Shown here: positions 51,286 through 59,814 of the stretch, in pieces | Numbering within the stretch: the stretch's first letter is position 1 | How the letters are laid out: every line of letters begins with the position of its first letter | NCBI RefSeq assembly: GCF_000702625.1 | Contig: NZ_JNIS01000001.1 | Coordinates: 1,983,501 to 2,047,500, forward strand | DNA length: 64,000 nucleotides | Source: Exiguobacterium oxidotolerans JCM 12280 | GTDB lineage: Bacteria > Bacillota > Bacilli > Exiguobacteriales > Exiguobacteriaceae | Direction of reading: 5' to 3' | Program-made: the position numbers and the translations under genes | Notes under the pieces: generated by a model | Seen by the model: the letters and a program-made list of their open reading frames with translations, nothing else | The model's database searches: none | What the model was told of the DNA's origin: nothing

Positions 51286-52594
51286 TGCCGTCACCTCCCG
51301 GATGACCACCGACGAAGCGGAGGCGGCGCTTGGCGACACTTGTATCAAGAAAAGAAACAGCGAGGCGGATGGTTCCCTTCCCGTAACGGACGTTGACATG
51401 ATCGATTGCCTTTAACAAGCGTTTGCGTTTCCAAACACGGGTATTGTCTTCGAACAACGACAGTTGCAGTGCACCTTGGTCGGGGACGAGTTGACCGAGC
51501 GAGACGGACAAAAAACGAATCGGTTCGTGTTCGAGCCAGTTCGGCTCGAACAGCTGAAGGATATGCCGAAGGATAATCCGTTCGTCTGAAGTCGGATAAG
51601 GGAGACGGAGTTGCTTTGAAAATCCTGCCCGGACAACATGTCTTGAGTAACGGACACCTAAGTGAACCGTCCAGCCGAGTTGATTGGAAAAGCGGACGCG
51701 GGCTGCGACATCGCTTGCGAGCTCACTTAAGACCAGTCGAATCTGGTCGTATTCGTAATAATCACGCATCAGTGTCACGCCATGACCAATCGTCTTCTGT
51801 CGGGATGATGCCGGACGAAATAAAGCGGTCGGGTCAATCGTCGTCGGAGATTGATCGATGCCCCATGCATGATGCCAAAGTTCGGCACCGATGACACCAA
51901 AACGTTCGTGTAGTGTTTCTAATGGTGCGGCCGCCAAATCGCCGATCGTCTCAATCCCTAAATGATTCAGGTGATGCTCCATTTGATGACCGACTCCCCA
52001 CATCTTGCGAATCGGAAAGTCATGTAAGAGACGCGGGACGTCGGCGTAACCACAACGCGCGATGCCTTGTTTCTTCCCGAGTAAATCAAGGGTTAGTTTC
52101 GCGATGACGTTATTAGGACCAATCCCGATTCGGACGTGAATACCGGTTTGTTCCAGGATAGCTGACTGTAATTGGTTAGCCGCTTCAAAATCCGTACCGA
52201 AGAGGTGCTCCGTTCCCGTCATGTCAATGAAACTTTCGTCAATCGAGTAGACCCGGATTGCTTCCGGTGGTCCGAATTGATGGAGCACATCGAGGACACG
52301 AATCGACGTTTTCATGTAGCATAACATGCGTGGTTCGACGATGTGAATCTGCTTTCGTTCCTTATACGGGAGTTGTTCAATCTGGTAGAGACGGCTTGCC
52401 GTTTTGATACCAAGCGTCTTCAAAGCAGGGCTCGCCGCTAAAATGACGGAGCCGCTTCGTTTTAAATCGGAAACGACGGCTAATTTTGTTGTTAATGGTG
52501 GTAGATTTCGGTAATGGCACTCGCAGCCGGCATAAAAAGAGACACTATCCACGCAAAAAATACGTTGATTTGGAAAATCCGTATCAGAAGACAC
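51269..52594 (-). CDS. Y-family DNA polymerase (UvrX/YqjW-like, ImpB/MucB/SamB)
   Basis: 441-residue translesion polymerase. Catalytic acidic residues are in CVDSVSFYAGCECHYR (residues about 15) and YSIDESFIDMTG; GIGPNNVIAKLTLDLLGKKQGI and the helix-hairpin-helix region KMWGVGHQMEHHLNHLGIETIGDLA follow, then the little-finger domain. The start is GTG 52594, eight bases behind AAGGAG; the earlier GTG at 52603 touches the site. A LexA box lies right upstream, so it belongs to the SOS response. Confidence 0.93.
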   Translation of the reverse strand: MSSDTDFPNQRIFCVDSVSFYAGCECHYRNLPPLTTKLAVVSDLKRSGSVILAASPALKTLGIKTASRLYQIEQLPYKERKQIHIVEPRMLCYMKTSIRVLDVLHQFGPPEAIRVYSIDESFIDMTGTEHLFGTDFEAANQLQSAILEQTGIHVRIGIGPNNVIAKLTLDLLGKKQGIARCGYADVPRLLHDFPIRKMWGVGHQMEHHLNHLGIETIGDLAAAPLETLHERFGVIGAELWHHAWGIDQSPTTIDPTALFRPASSRQKTIGHGVTLMRDYYEYDQIRLVLSELASDVAARVRFSNQLGWTVHLGVRYSRHVVRAGFSKQLRLPYPTSDERIILRHILQLFEPNWLEHEPIRFLSVSLGQLVPDQGALQLSLFEDNTRVWKRKRLLKAIDHVNVRYGKGTIRLAVSFLDTSVAKRRLRFVGGHPGGDGNDTVS

Positions 52595-52611
52595 GAAAAT
52601 CACTCCTTAGA

Positions 52612-52623
52612 GAACATGCGTTC
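52612..52623 (-). promoter_or_regulatory. LexA/DinR (SOS) box
   Basis: GAACATGCGTTC is a perfect GAAC-N4-GTTC palindrome, the Gram-positive SOS box, 18 bp before the polymerase start. On the - strand TTGAGA and TAAATA with 17 bp between them lie just upstream as a possible promoter overlapping the site. Confidence 0.85.
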
Positions 52624-52804
52624 TTATTTTATTTATGTTGATTCTAACACGGTCTCAAAGTGTCTCAAATCAAAAATTGAAAAAGAGTGTACATGTCATC
52701 ACTTTTTTTGAGCGCGGCATGACTTTAGAGATCATCCTCTTGAGTCATATTTAGGTAACAGGTTTGGTACACTAAGGACTGAGAAGAAGAAGGGTTGGGA
52801 GAGA

Positions 52805-53452
52805 ATGAAGAAAAAACCGATCATCCATCTACCGGATGTCCCGAATAATTTAGCAGTCGAAACATTTGCAGAAATCGAAATCGATGATCCGTACTTGTAT
52901 CAAATGATGTATGAAAAAGAAACGTTACCGATCGAGCTGACGGAGCGGATCGATGCCAATCAAGTCTGTTTTCGGAATGTCTCATTTGCGGGTCTCGTGT
53001 TTGATCGCGCGTCATTTGAAAATGTCCGATTTGAGCAGTGCGATTTGACAGGCTGTCAGTTCCGTGACAGTCGTTTTCATCGCGTTCTGTTTCAGGACTG
53101 TCGCCTGACAGGGGTTCAATTAGAAGAAACGACACTTGATCATGTCACGATCAAAGCATGCCAGGCGAATTACTTACAAGTGATTCGGACATCGCTCCGA
53201 CAAGTAATGTTTGAGCAGACGGCGATGCGGGAGACACAATTCTTCGAAGGGAAACTCATCGATTTACGTTTTGAGGATGTTGAATTGATGGAAAGTCAGT
53301 GGGTTGAAACACCGTTAAAGGGACTCGATTTACGACAAGCGGACGTCTCGGGGATTACGATTGATCCACGCTTTTTGACAGGGGCAATTGTAACGGAAGG
53401 ACAAGCAATCGCATTTGCCCGATTACTCGGTCTTGTCATTCCGCAAGAATGA
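52805..53452 (+). CDS. Pentapeptide-repeat protein
   Basis: 215 residues. From residue about 55 onward a run of A(D/N)LXX-like repeats is visible (VCFRNVSFAGLVFDRASFENVRFEQCDLTG… HRVLFQDCRLTGVQLEETTLDHVTIKACQ and further), forming a right-handed beta helix. Some relatives protect DNA gyrase from quinolones; most, like YjbI, have no known job. No signal peptide. GGGAGAGA precedes the ATG. Single gene. Confidence 0.88.
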   Translation: MKKKPIIHLPDVPNNLAVETFAEIEIDDPYLYQMMYEKETLPIELTERIDANQVCFRNVSFAGLVFDRASFENVRFEQCDLTGCQFRDSRFHRVLFQDCRLTGVQLEETTLDHVTIKACQANYLQVIRTSLRQVMFEQTAMRETQFFEGKLIDLRFEDVELMESQWVETPLKGLDLRQADVSGITIDPRFLTGAIVTEGQAIAFARLLGLVIPQE

Positions 53453-53456
53453 ACAT

Positions 53457-53519
53457 GAAAAAACTGGACGCTGTTCCTCTTCCTTTTAGGGAAACGGAAA
53501 ACGTCCGGTTTTTTTGTAT
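53457..53519 (+). terminator. Terminator after the pentapeptide-repeat gene
   Basis: AAAAAACTGGACG faces CGTCCGGTTTTTTT around a long loop. It lies a few bases after the stop codon. Confidence 0.75.
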
Positions 53520-53542
53520 TCGTATGACCTCGAAGGAGAGAC

Positions 53543-54298
53543 TTAAAAGGACAGCGTCTCGCCGTCGTCCGGAATCAAAAAGTGAGCGGAGAGATGATTT
53601 GCTGCTAAAAAGTCAGCAATCATATCGCGGCGGAGGAGGCAGTGGTTGACAGCTTCAAGGTGTGAGACGACAATCGTCGCTTCAGCCGCTGCCTTGTGGA
53701 CCGCTAATAGATCACGTTCCGACATCGTGATTGGTTCACCTGTCAGGAACTGAGCCGCACCACTATTGACGACGATGACATCGGGGGCATACGTATCGAT
53801 CGCAGAATCGACGTCGTCGCACCAAATCGTGTCACCGGCGATATAAAGCGTCGGTTCATCAGGATGTGTAAAGACGAGACCGGATACGTGTCCCATCCGT
53901 TGCCCGATTTCGCCGACGCCGTGTTGACCATTCGTGCGGTAAACTTTGACATCGCGCAGTGTCACGCCTTGGTCGAACGACTGAACGTCCGTGAATCCGG
54001 CCTCTTGAATGACAGAAACGTCCGTCGCGTTTTGGGCATAGAGCGGAACCGCCTTCGGGAGTAGCTGTTTGGCAGCATCATCGAAATGATCGGCGTGAAG
54101 ATGTGTCACGAAGACGGCATCCGGGTCGAGTAAGGTCGAGACATCGACCGGTAAGTCGACAAGGGGGTTGCGGTGGGTGTTCGGTGTATGGTCGAACGGA
54201 GGAAGCGAACCCTTTTCACCGAGAAAAGGATCAATTAAAAAAACTTGGTTGGCATAGGTCAAGACGAGTGTCGCATTTCGAATTTGCTGGATGTTCAC
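53543..54298 (-). CDS. Metallo-beta-lactamase-fold hydrolase (UlaG-like)
   Basis: 251 residues with the motif VTHLHADHFDDA and later metal-binding His and Asp in YIAGDTIWCDDVD and VSHLEAVNHC. The UlaG/YtkL branch (DUF2233-free, MBL-fold metal-dependent hydrolase) acts on lactones or phosphoesters; the substrate here is not known. I took GTG 54298, nine bases behind AAGGA, over TTG 54304. Single gene. Confidence 0.85.
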   Translation of the reverse strand: MNIQQIRNATLVLTYANQVFLIDPFLGEKGSLPPFDHTPNTHRNPLVDLPVDVSTLLDPDAVFVTHLHADHFDDAAKQLLPKAVPLYAQNATDVSVIQEAGFTDVQSFDQGVTLRDVKVYRTNGQHGVGEIGQRMGHVSGLVFTHPDEPTLYIAGDTIWCDDVDSAIDTYAPDVIVVNSGAAQFLTGEPITMSERDLLAVHKAAAEATIVVSHLEAVNHCLLRRDMIADFLAANHLSAHFLIPDDGETLSF

Positions 54299-54371
54299 AG
54301 GCAATCTTCCTTTCTTGTACGAATCTTCCTCGTCTCATATTCCCGACTTGCCGAACCTTTAATCCAAAACA

Positions 54372-54872
54372 TCATTGGTCCGGTTTAGGGAGAATTTTTT
54401 CCATCGCCAGGACATCAACGTAATATCCGTTTAACATTCCTTGTTCTTTAAAGGTACCGACGATTCGGAATCCGGCTTTGATGTAGAGTTTTTGTCCAAT
54501 CCGGTTGAAGGGGAACGTAAAGAGAATCAGCTTATGCATCCCTTGAGCAATCGCATGTTCTTCGATGATGTCGAGTAATCGTTTACCGATTCCTTGTCCG
54601 CGGTGCGTCCGTGTGATGTAGACGGACAGTTCACCGACGGACTGATAGACGGGACGCGGATTGTAGGCATCGAGCGAAATGAAGCCAAGAATCTTTGATC
54701 CTTCATAGGCGACGTAACCCGCATGTCGCTCGGAGCGTTCACTGAACCATTGCTGCATGAAGGCGAGATCTTTCGTATCCGTCTCGAGCGTCGCGATGCG
54801 GTCTTCAATTCCTTCATTATAAATGGCGAGCACGTCCGGTAAGTCGGCTTCTTGAACGAGACGAATCATCAT
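54372..54872 (-). CDS. GNAT N-acetyltransferase (phosphinothricin acetyltransferase-like)
   Basis: 166 residues: IRLVQEADLPDVLAIYNEGIEDRIATLETD at the N terminus and the acetyl-CoA motif RTHRGQGIGKRLLDIIEEHA, followed by FNRIGQKLYIKAGF. The start segment (IYNEGIEDRxATxET) is that of PAT/ArsN1-type acetyltransferases, which modify phosphinothricin, methionine sulfoximine or arsenic analogues. Actual substrate unknown. AAGGAG precedes the ATG. Single gene. Confidence 0.87.
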   Translation of the reverse strand: MMIRLVQEADLPDVLAIYNEGIEDRIATLETDTKDLAFMQQWFSERSERHAGYVAYEGSKILGFISLDAYNPRPVYQSVGELSVYITRTHRGQGIGKRLLDIIEEHAIAQGMHKLILFTFPFNRIGQKLYIKAGFRIVGTFKEQGMLNGYYVDVLAMEKILPKPDQ

Positions 54873-55160
54873 AAACGTCAGCTCCTTTTTGTGTCCTTTT
54901 CTTCATTATATCGGAGATGGGTGAAACAAACGGCATGTTTCTAGAATAGGAACGACAGAACAACAGCCGATGTCCTCTATCGAATAGAAGACATATAGAT
55001 GAAATGACGTAATTTTTTACGTTGGTTTCGTCGCTCTTTTCCTTCTAGAATTGCCTTTTAGACAACGACGTATTACCGGTTTCGAAAAAATAATTAAAAA
55101 AACAAGGTTTAACTTCGAATAGATTCGGTAATATTCATTATATGAAAGGATGGTGATGCA

Positions 55161-55229
55161 CATGAATGATTACCAATGTAGAGGGAACGATCGCATGTCG
55201 CTTCGAGTAGAAGAGGATCACCGGACTTG
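55161..55229 (+). CDS. Possible 22-residue leader peptide
   Basis: ATG AAT GAT TAC CAA opens a 22-codon frame ending in TGA, with GGTG seven bases upstream. The peptide (MNDYQCRGNDRM then SLRVEEDHRT) is strongly charged and has no membrane segment. It lies at the start of the hairpin-rich stretch described next. It may be a translated leader or chance. I do not recognise it. Confidence 0.3.
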
Positions 55230-55330
55230 ACGAACGGAATAAGTTTATAGACACGGATTGTACCCGTGTTTTACGTGCACCTTGCACGAATCAAGAACGG
55301 TTTACGGCATGTAATCGTTCCTGAAACACA

Positions 55331-55364
55331 AAGGGGGGGTCGCTTTGCGGCGCCCCCTTTTTTG
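55331..55364 (+). terminator. Terminator of the candidate RNA
   Basis: GGGGGGGTCGC faces GCGGCGCCCCC around TTT, followed by six Ts. It lies 100 bp before the MoxR gene, so that gene needs its own promoter or read-through. Confidence 0.88.
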
Positions 55365-55464
55365 TGCGTATTGAGAGACTCATATGCCTTTCCAAAGGGG
55401 CTGTGGGTATGAGAAGATAGAAAGAGTCAGAAAATTCAACTACTAAAGAGCAAGGGGCCTGACA

Positions 55465-56421
55465 ATGCGAACATACACAAGGGAGATTCAAGCAATCATC
55501 GACAACGTAGAAAAAGTAATCGTCGGTAAGGAAGATGTTATTACACAATCGTTAGCAGCGCTACTTGCCGGAGGACATGTCTTACTTGAGGATGTACCGG
55601 GTGTCGGGAAAACGATGCTCGTGCGCGCATTCAGTCGCTCAATCGGCCTGACTTTTAAGCGTGTTCAATTCACACCCGATTTACTCCCCTCGGATTTAAC
55701 GGGTGTTTCGATGTATAACCAAAAAACGAGTCAATTTGAGTATCGTCCGGGTCCGTTGATGGGCAATATCGTCCTCGCGGATGAAATCAACCGAACCTCT
55801 CCGAAAACCCAATCGGCGTTACTGGAAGGGATGGCGGAAGCAAATGTAACGGTGGACGGAGAAATCCATACGCTTCCGAATCCCTTCTTTGTCATGGCGA
55901 CGCAAAATCCGATTGAGCATGAAGGGACATATCCGTTGCCGGAAGCACAACTCGATCGCTTTTTAGTCAAAGTCAAGATGGGCTATCCGGATTTTCAGCA
56001 AGAGATGAAGTTGCTGAATCGATTCGAACGCGATGAACCAATCGATACGCTCGAATCGGTCATCGGGCGCGACGAATTGTTAAGGATGAAGGAAGAAGTC
56101 AAGGAAGTCCACGTCTCACAACCGGTTAAAAAATATATCGTTCAGCTCGTCCAGGCCACGCGTGAGCATGCTTCGCTTTACCTTGGAGCCAGTCCGCGTT
56201 CATCGATTGCTTTAATGAAAGTCGCGCAAGCCTGGGCTTATATGGAAGGGCGGAAATTCGTCTTACCCGATGACGTGAAACACCTGTTGACACCCGTCTT
56301 ATCACACCGGTTGATTTTGACGGCAGATGCTCGCTACCACGGACAGTCGGCTGAACGGGTATTGGAACAGGTGAAAAAAGAAGTTGCGGTGCCGATTCAA
56401 CACGACGTGGAGTCTTTATGA
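55465..56421 (+). CDS. MoxR family AAA ATPase
   Basis: 318 residues. Walker A is GVGKT at residues 46-50 (LLEDVPGVGKTMLVRAF), Walker B is IVLADEINRTSPKTQSALLEGMAE, and MATQNPIEHEGTYPLPEAQLDRFLVKV is the sensor segment. MoxR ATPases act as chaperones with DUF58 and transglutaminase partners encoded alongside. AAGGGG precedes the ATG. Its stop overlaps the DUF58 gene by four bases. Confidence 0.95.
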   Translation: MRTYTREIQAIIDNVEKVIVGKEDVITQSLAALLAGGHVLLEDVPGVGKTMLVRAFSRSIGLTFKRVQFTPDLLPSDLTGVSMYNQKTSQFEYRPGPLMGNIVLADEINRTSPKTQSALLEGMAEANVTVDGEIHTLPNPFFVMATQNPIEHEGTYPLPEAQLDRFLVKVKMGYPDFQQEMKLLNRFERDEPIDTLESVIGRDELLRMKEEVKEVHVSQPVKKYIVQLVQATREHASLYLGASPRSSIALMKVAQAWAYMEGRKFVLPDDVKHLLTPVLSHRLILTADARYHGQSAERVLEQVKKEVAVPIQHDVESL

Positions 56422-57500
56422 AACGGTGGCAAATCGGCTGGCGTTATGCCGTCCTGCTCCTGATGGTCACGGCATTGTGGATTTACGCCCGTGTGGATGG
56501 TGGAAATGTAGCCTCGTTACTGTTCTACGTCATGGCAGGTTTGACTGTCTACTGGACGATTTTTTTAATCTGGCCCGTGACGAAAGCCGTCGCGACGCGA
56601 GAAGTTTCGAATAAAATGTTGATTGCTGGGACGGACATTCCTGTTGTTTTACAAGTTAGACGAAAATACCCCTTTCTTGTCGGGACCGTCGAAGTGACAG
56701 AGGACGTACCGGAAGCGTTGAGTGCGGAGCGTTTAGACATTCGGCGCTCGTTACGTGCCCATTACCGGAAGACGGAACAGATTGAATATGTCATTCTATC
56801 AATTCGTCGTGGACTGTATCAGATTCCGGGTTGTGTGATTGAAATCACGGATCCGTTCGGTGTATTCATGCGAAAAAAACTCTATCCGGTCGAAACGTAT
56901 CTTGCGATTGAACCGGCACGGCTCGCGACGCAGTTGCCACATGAAGACGACCGGGGGGACGGCGGAATTTCGCCCGTCTCGCTCGATTTGCGGCAGTCAT
57001 CCTTTACCGTCGTTGGAGTCCGGGAATATGTCAGTGGCGACCGGATGAACCAGATTGATTGGAAGGCAACGGCGAAACGCCAAGGTTTGATGACGAAGAC
57101 ATTTGAACGGGAACAAGAGCGGGAAACGACAATTGTTTTTGATGAAGGAACGGTGAGTGATGCGCAGTTCGAACGGAGCATTTCGATGCTTGCTGATGCG
57201 ACCGATCAACTCAACAAACGGCGCTTGAATTACCGGATCCATCTCGTCGGTCATGCTGTCCAGTCCCTGTCGCTACCACTTGAAGGGGCGAAGCTGACAC
57301 ATTATTTGATGACGGCTCAACCGAGTCGGACCCGGTCCTTCATTGAGTCGTGGGAGTATTCCTCAAAAGCATTACGTCTGAGTGGAAACGTCCTCTTCAT
57401 CACGCCGGACCTTGAATCGAATAACGAAATGTGGATGTCTAAAATCAGACAGGAAGCGACCGTGCATGTCTATACGCCGGAAAGGAGGGGGAGCCGATGA
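56418..57500 (+). CDS. DUF58 domain membrane protein
   Basis: 360 residues. Two membrane segments near the N terminus (YAVLLLMVTALWIYARV and LLFYVMAGLTVYWTIFLIW) are followed by a beta-rich part and the DUF58 motif GVREYVSGDRMNQIDWKATAKRQGLMTKTFEREQERE, then a von-Willebrand-like fold (TTIVFDEGTVSDAQFERSISMLADA). Partner of MoxR; molecular job unknown. Overlaps both neighbours by four bases (ATGA). Confidence 0.92.
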   Translation: MKRWQIGWRYAVLLLMVTALWIYARVDGGNVASLLFYVMAGLTVYWTIFLIWPVTKAVATREVSNKMLIAGTDIPVVLQVRRKYPFLVGTVEVTEDVPEALSAERLDIRRSLRAHYRKTEQIEYVILSIRRGLYQIPGCVIEITDPFGVFMRKKLYPVETYLAIEPARLATQLPHEDDRGDGGISPVSLDLRQSSFTVVGVREYVSGDRMNQIDWKATAKRQGLMTKTFEREQERETTIVFDEGTVSDAQFERSISMLADATDQLNKRRLNYRIHLVGHAVQSLSLPLEGAKLTHYLMTAQPSRTRSFIESWEYSSKALRLSGNVLFITPDLESNNEMWMSKIRQEATVHVYTPERRGSR

Positions 57501-59569
57501 GTCGACGACTGATTTGGAACTTACTCGCGGCGTTACTACTTGCGAGCTTCATGCCCCCGCTACTGGAACTGACGACGTTTGACAGCATCGTTCCTTTCTT
57601 GCCGCTTCTTTTGACACCACTCCTGCTATCGCACGTCCAAAGACGGTGGTTTTTAAGTGGTAGTCTACTTGCTTTGATTGTGTCTTTTTACTTCATCTTG
57701 ACACCGGGAGAAGCACCGTGGCGACTATTAGGTGAAATTACGGATGATGTATCACGTGTCATCAATGGGGAGTTGCCGGGACGACCGTCCTTCGCCTTAT
57801 CGATCGGTCTAATTAGCTTTTTAATCGGCTACCTTGGTCGCCGGACCTTCCCGAATCGAGGATTTGTCGTTGGGTTGACTGTCGGTGTGATCGGTTTCAT
57901 CGCCTATTGTGACACATGGACGGATTACTCGGGTGACCAGTTCATCTTGTATCCGATCCTCCTGGCATTACTGTTGTTGTATGCGACAGAAATCAATGAA
58001 CGACCGACTGCCTCTTACGTTCGGCCGATTAGTGCCTTGTTGATTATCGGTGTAACGATCGTTGCAGCACTGCAAAGTCCAGTCATCACAGCGACGTGGC
58101 AAAACAGTTGGTATGATTGGACGTCACGTTTTGAAGGAGAAGGTACATCGACGAATACGATTCAAAAAGTCGGATATGGCTCGAACGATGAACAGCTCGG
58201 TGGTCCATTCCAAATGGACGACCGTGAAGTTTTCCAAGTCGAGAGCGAAGGGAACCGGTACTGGCGGGTCGAGACGAAAGATATCTATACCGGTAAAGGC
58301 TGGGTCTTATCAGAATCAAATCCTGAAATTGATGGTCGCGGCTTCTTCTCACACTTTGGCGATGACGTCGAGACACGTGAAGAGAGCGCAACGTTCGAGC
58401 TGGCTCGCGAGTTGCCGTTTGTCCCTTACAATGGAGATAACGTGCGCTTGACGGCAGATGATCAACGGCAAAATCTTTTAATCAACCCGGAAAATCAAAA
58501 AATTTCGTATCTCGACGATGCAGCACGGCAACAAAATTATCAGATTCAGTATGCGTATCCACTGTTTACTGAAAAACTACTCCAAACGGATGAACCGGTA
58601 AAACTTTCAGAAATGGAACAAGATCGTTACCTGCAACTGCCGAGAACGTTACCGGACCGGGTTCGTGATTTAGCGGCTGAGATCGTTGCTGATGAAGAAA
58701 CACCGTGGGAGCGCGCGAAAGCGATTGAAAATTACTTCGAGCAAGAAAACTTTGAGTACAATACGGAAGATGTTGCTGTCCCGGAAGAAAATCAAGATTA
58801 TGTCGATCAATTCTTGTTCGAGACGAAGCTCGGTTATTGTGATAACTTTTCGACTTCGGCAACTGTTTTACTACGAGCAGCTGGATTACCGGCACGCTGG
58901 GTCAAAGGCTTTACAGGTGGCGAATCCGATGTCATCGGTTCTGCTGTCACGAGTTATACGGTTCGAAACAAAAATGCCCATTCCTGGGTCGAAGTCTACA
59001 TCGAAGGACCGGGTTGGGTACTGCTCGAGCCGACTGTAAGTTTTGACGGGGCAGGACAATATACGATCAATCAAGAGACTGATAACGAAACGGAACAATC
59101 AAATCCACAACGGGATACAGAAACAGATACGGAAACGGCAACACCGAACCGTCCGCAGGAAAATCTTCTCGATGACGCCCAAGCGACGACGGCGAATCAG
59201 GCGGAAAAACGTTCGATTCCCGTCTGGCCGATCATTGGTACGTTGCTCGGTCTTGTGTTCCTCTATCTGTTTAGAAAGCCAATCATACGAACGGCCGCAA
59301 TTCTCTTCTTCCGTAGCCAAATCAAACGACCGGAAGGGTTCAAACGGATGTATCGCTTCTTGCTCCGACGTCTCGATAAACAAGGGTTCCATTATAAGGA
59401 TGGACGGACACTCGCGGAACTTGCACATGAAGTCGATGTGTACTACGAAACGTATGCGATGCGCCCATTGACGGATGCCTACGAACGGATGATTTATGGT
59501 GGTGAAACGTTGTCACTTGAAAAGAAACGTGAATATTTCGAAAATATGATTCGTCGCGTAGAGGGTTGA
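57497..59569 (+). CDS. Membrane transglutaminase-like protein (TgpA type)
   Basis: 690 residues: about six membrane segments in the first 200, an extracytoplasmic part with the transglutaminase core, one more membrane segment (PIIGTLLGLVFLYLF, near residue 580) and a C-terminal helical DUF4129-like tail. The catalytic Cys is C448 (LGYCDNFSTSATVLLRAAGLPARW) and the His is H495 (NAHSWVEVYIEGPGWVLLEPT). A Thr/Glu/Asn-rich linker precedes the last membrane segment. Likely acts on a cell-surface protein. Third gene of the MoxR operon. Confidence 0.92.
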   Translation: MSRRLIWNLLAALLLASFMPPLLELTTFDSIVPFLPLLLTPLLLSHVQRRWFLSGSLLALIVSFYFILTPGEAPWRLLGEITDDVSRVINGELPGRPSFALSIGLISFLIGYLGRRTFPNRGFVVGLTVGVIGFIAYCDTWTDYSGDQFILYPILLALLLLYATEINERPTASYVRPISALLIIGVTIVAALQSPVITATWQNSWYDWTSRFEGEGTSTNTIQKVGYGSNDEQLGGPFQMDDREVFQVESEGNRYWRVETKDIYTGKGWVLSESNPEIDGRGFFSHFGDDVETREESATFELARELPFVPYNGDNVRLTADDQRQNLLINPENQKISYLDDAARQQNYQIQYAYPLFTEKLLQTDEPVKLSEMEQDRYLQLPRTLPDRVRDLAAEIVADEETPWERAKAIENYFEQENFEYNTEDVAVPEENQDYVDQFLFETKLGYCDNFSTSATVLLRAAGLPARWVKGFTGGESDVIGSAVTSYTVRNKNAHSWVEVYIEGPGWVLLEPTVSFDGAGQYTINQETDNETEQSNPQRDTETDTETATPNRPQENLLDDAQATTANQAEKRSIPVWPIIGTLLGLVFLYLFRKPIIRTAAILFFRSQIKRPEGFKRMYRFLLRRLDKQGFHYKDGRTLAELAHEVDVYYETYAMRPLTDAYERMIYGGETLSLEKKREYFENMIRRVEG

Positions 59570-59595
59570 TATTTTTGAATTGATACAGTTACAAT
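59566..59595 (+). promoter_or_regulatory. Promoter of the guaA leader
   Basis: TTGATA (59566-59571), 18-bp spacer, TACAAT (59590-59595). The -35 box overlaps the transglutaminase stop codon. The transcript would begin about 20 bp before the purine riboswitch. Confidence 0.6.
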
Positions 59596-59621
59596 GAGAA
59601 CAACGTAAATCATACATGCAT

Positions 59622-59696
59622 CTCCTTTGTATATACTCGCGGATATGGCGCGAGAGTCTCTACCGGGTCACCTTAAACGACCTGACTATGAAGGAG
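59622..59696 (+). ncRNA. Purine riboswitch, guanine type, upstream of guaA
   Basis: P1 is CTCCTT / AAGGAG; the core has GGATATGG…GTCTCTACCGGG…CCTTAAA…CCTGACTATG. The base that pairs with the ligand is C (in GACTAT), which specifies guanine or hypoxanthine rather than adenine. Guanine binding should promote the terminator behind it. Confidence 0.95.
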
Positions 59697-59741
59697 CAGA
59701 CCCTTCGTATACATTTTTTTGTGAAGCGGCCTGCTCTTTTT
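59694..59741 (+). terminator. Riboswitch-controlled terminator before guaA
   Basis: GAGCAG faces CTGCTC, with an inner CTTC/GAAG pair, followed by TTTTT. Its 5' arm includes the 3' side of riboswitch P1, giving the switch. Confidence 0.8.
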
Positions 59742-59814
59742 CCATTTTATCCATGGGGGAAGAGTGGGCTTTTTTCATAAGGGTACGCATGAAACTTGAA
59801 AGGCGGGAATAGAT

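Larger units (their letters stand above)
55140..55365 (+). ncRNA. Candidate structured RNA in the gap before the MoxR operon
   Basis: In the 592-bp gap 54873-55464 the last 150 bases contain consecutive hairpins: ACACGG/CCGTGT, CGTGCA-CCT-TGCACG, GAACG/CGTTC, and then a strong terminator at 55331. With no gene in between, this looks like a small RNA or a leader. The earlier part of the gap (54873-55139) is AT-rich with nothing recognised. It matches no riboswitch class I know. Confidence 0.45.
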
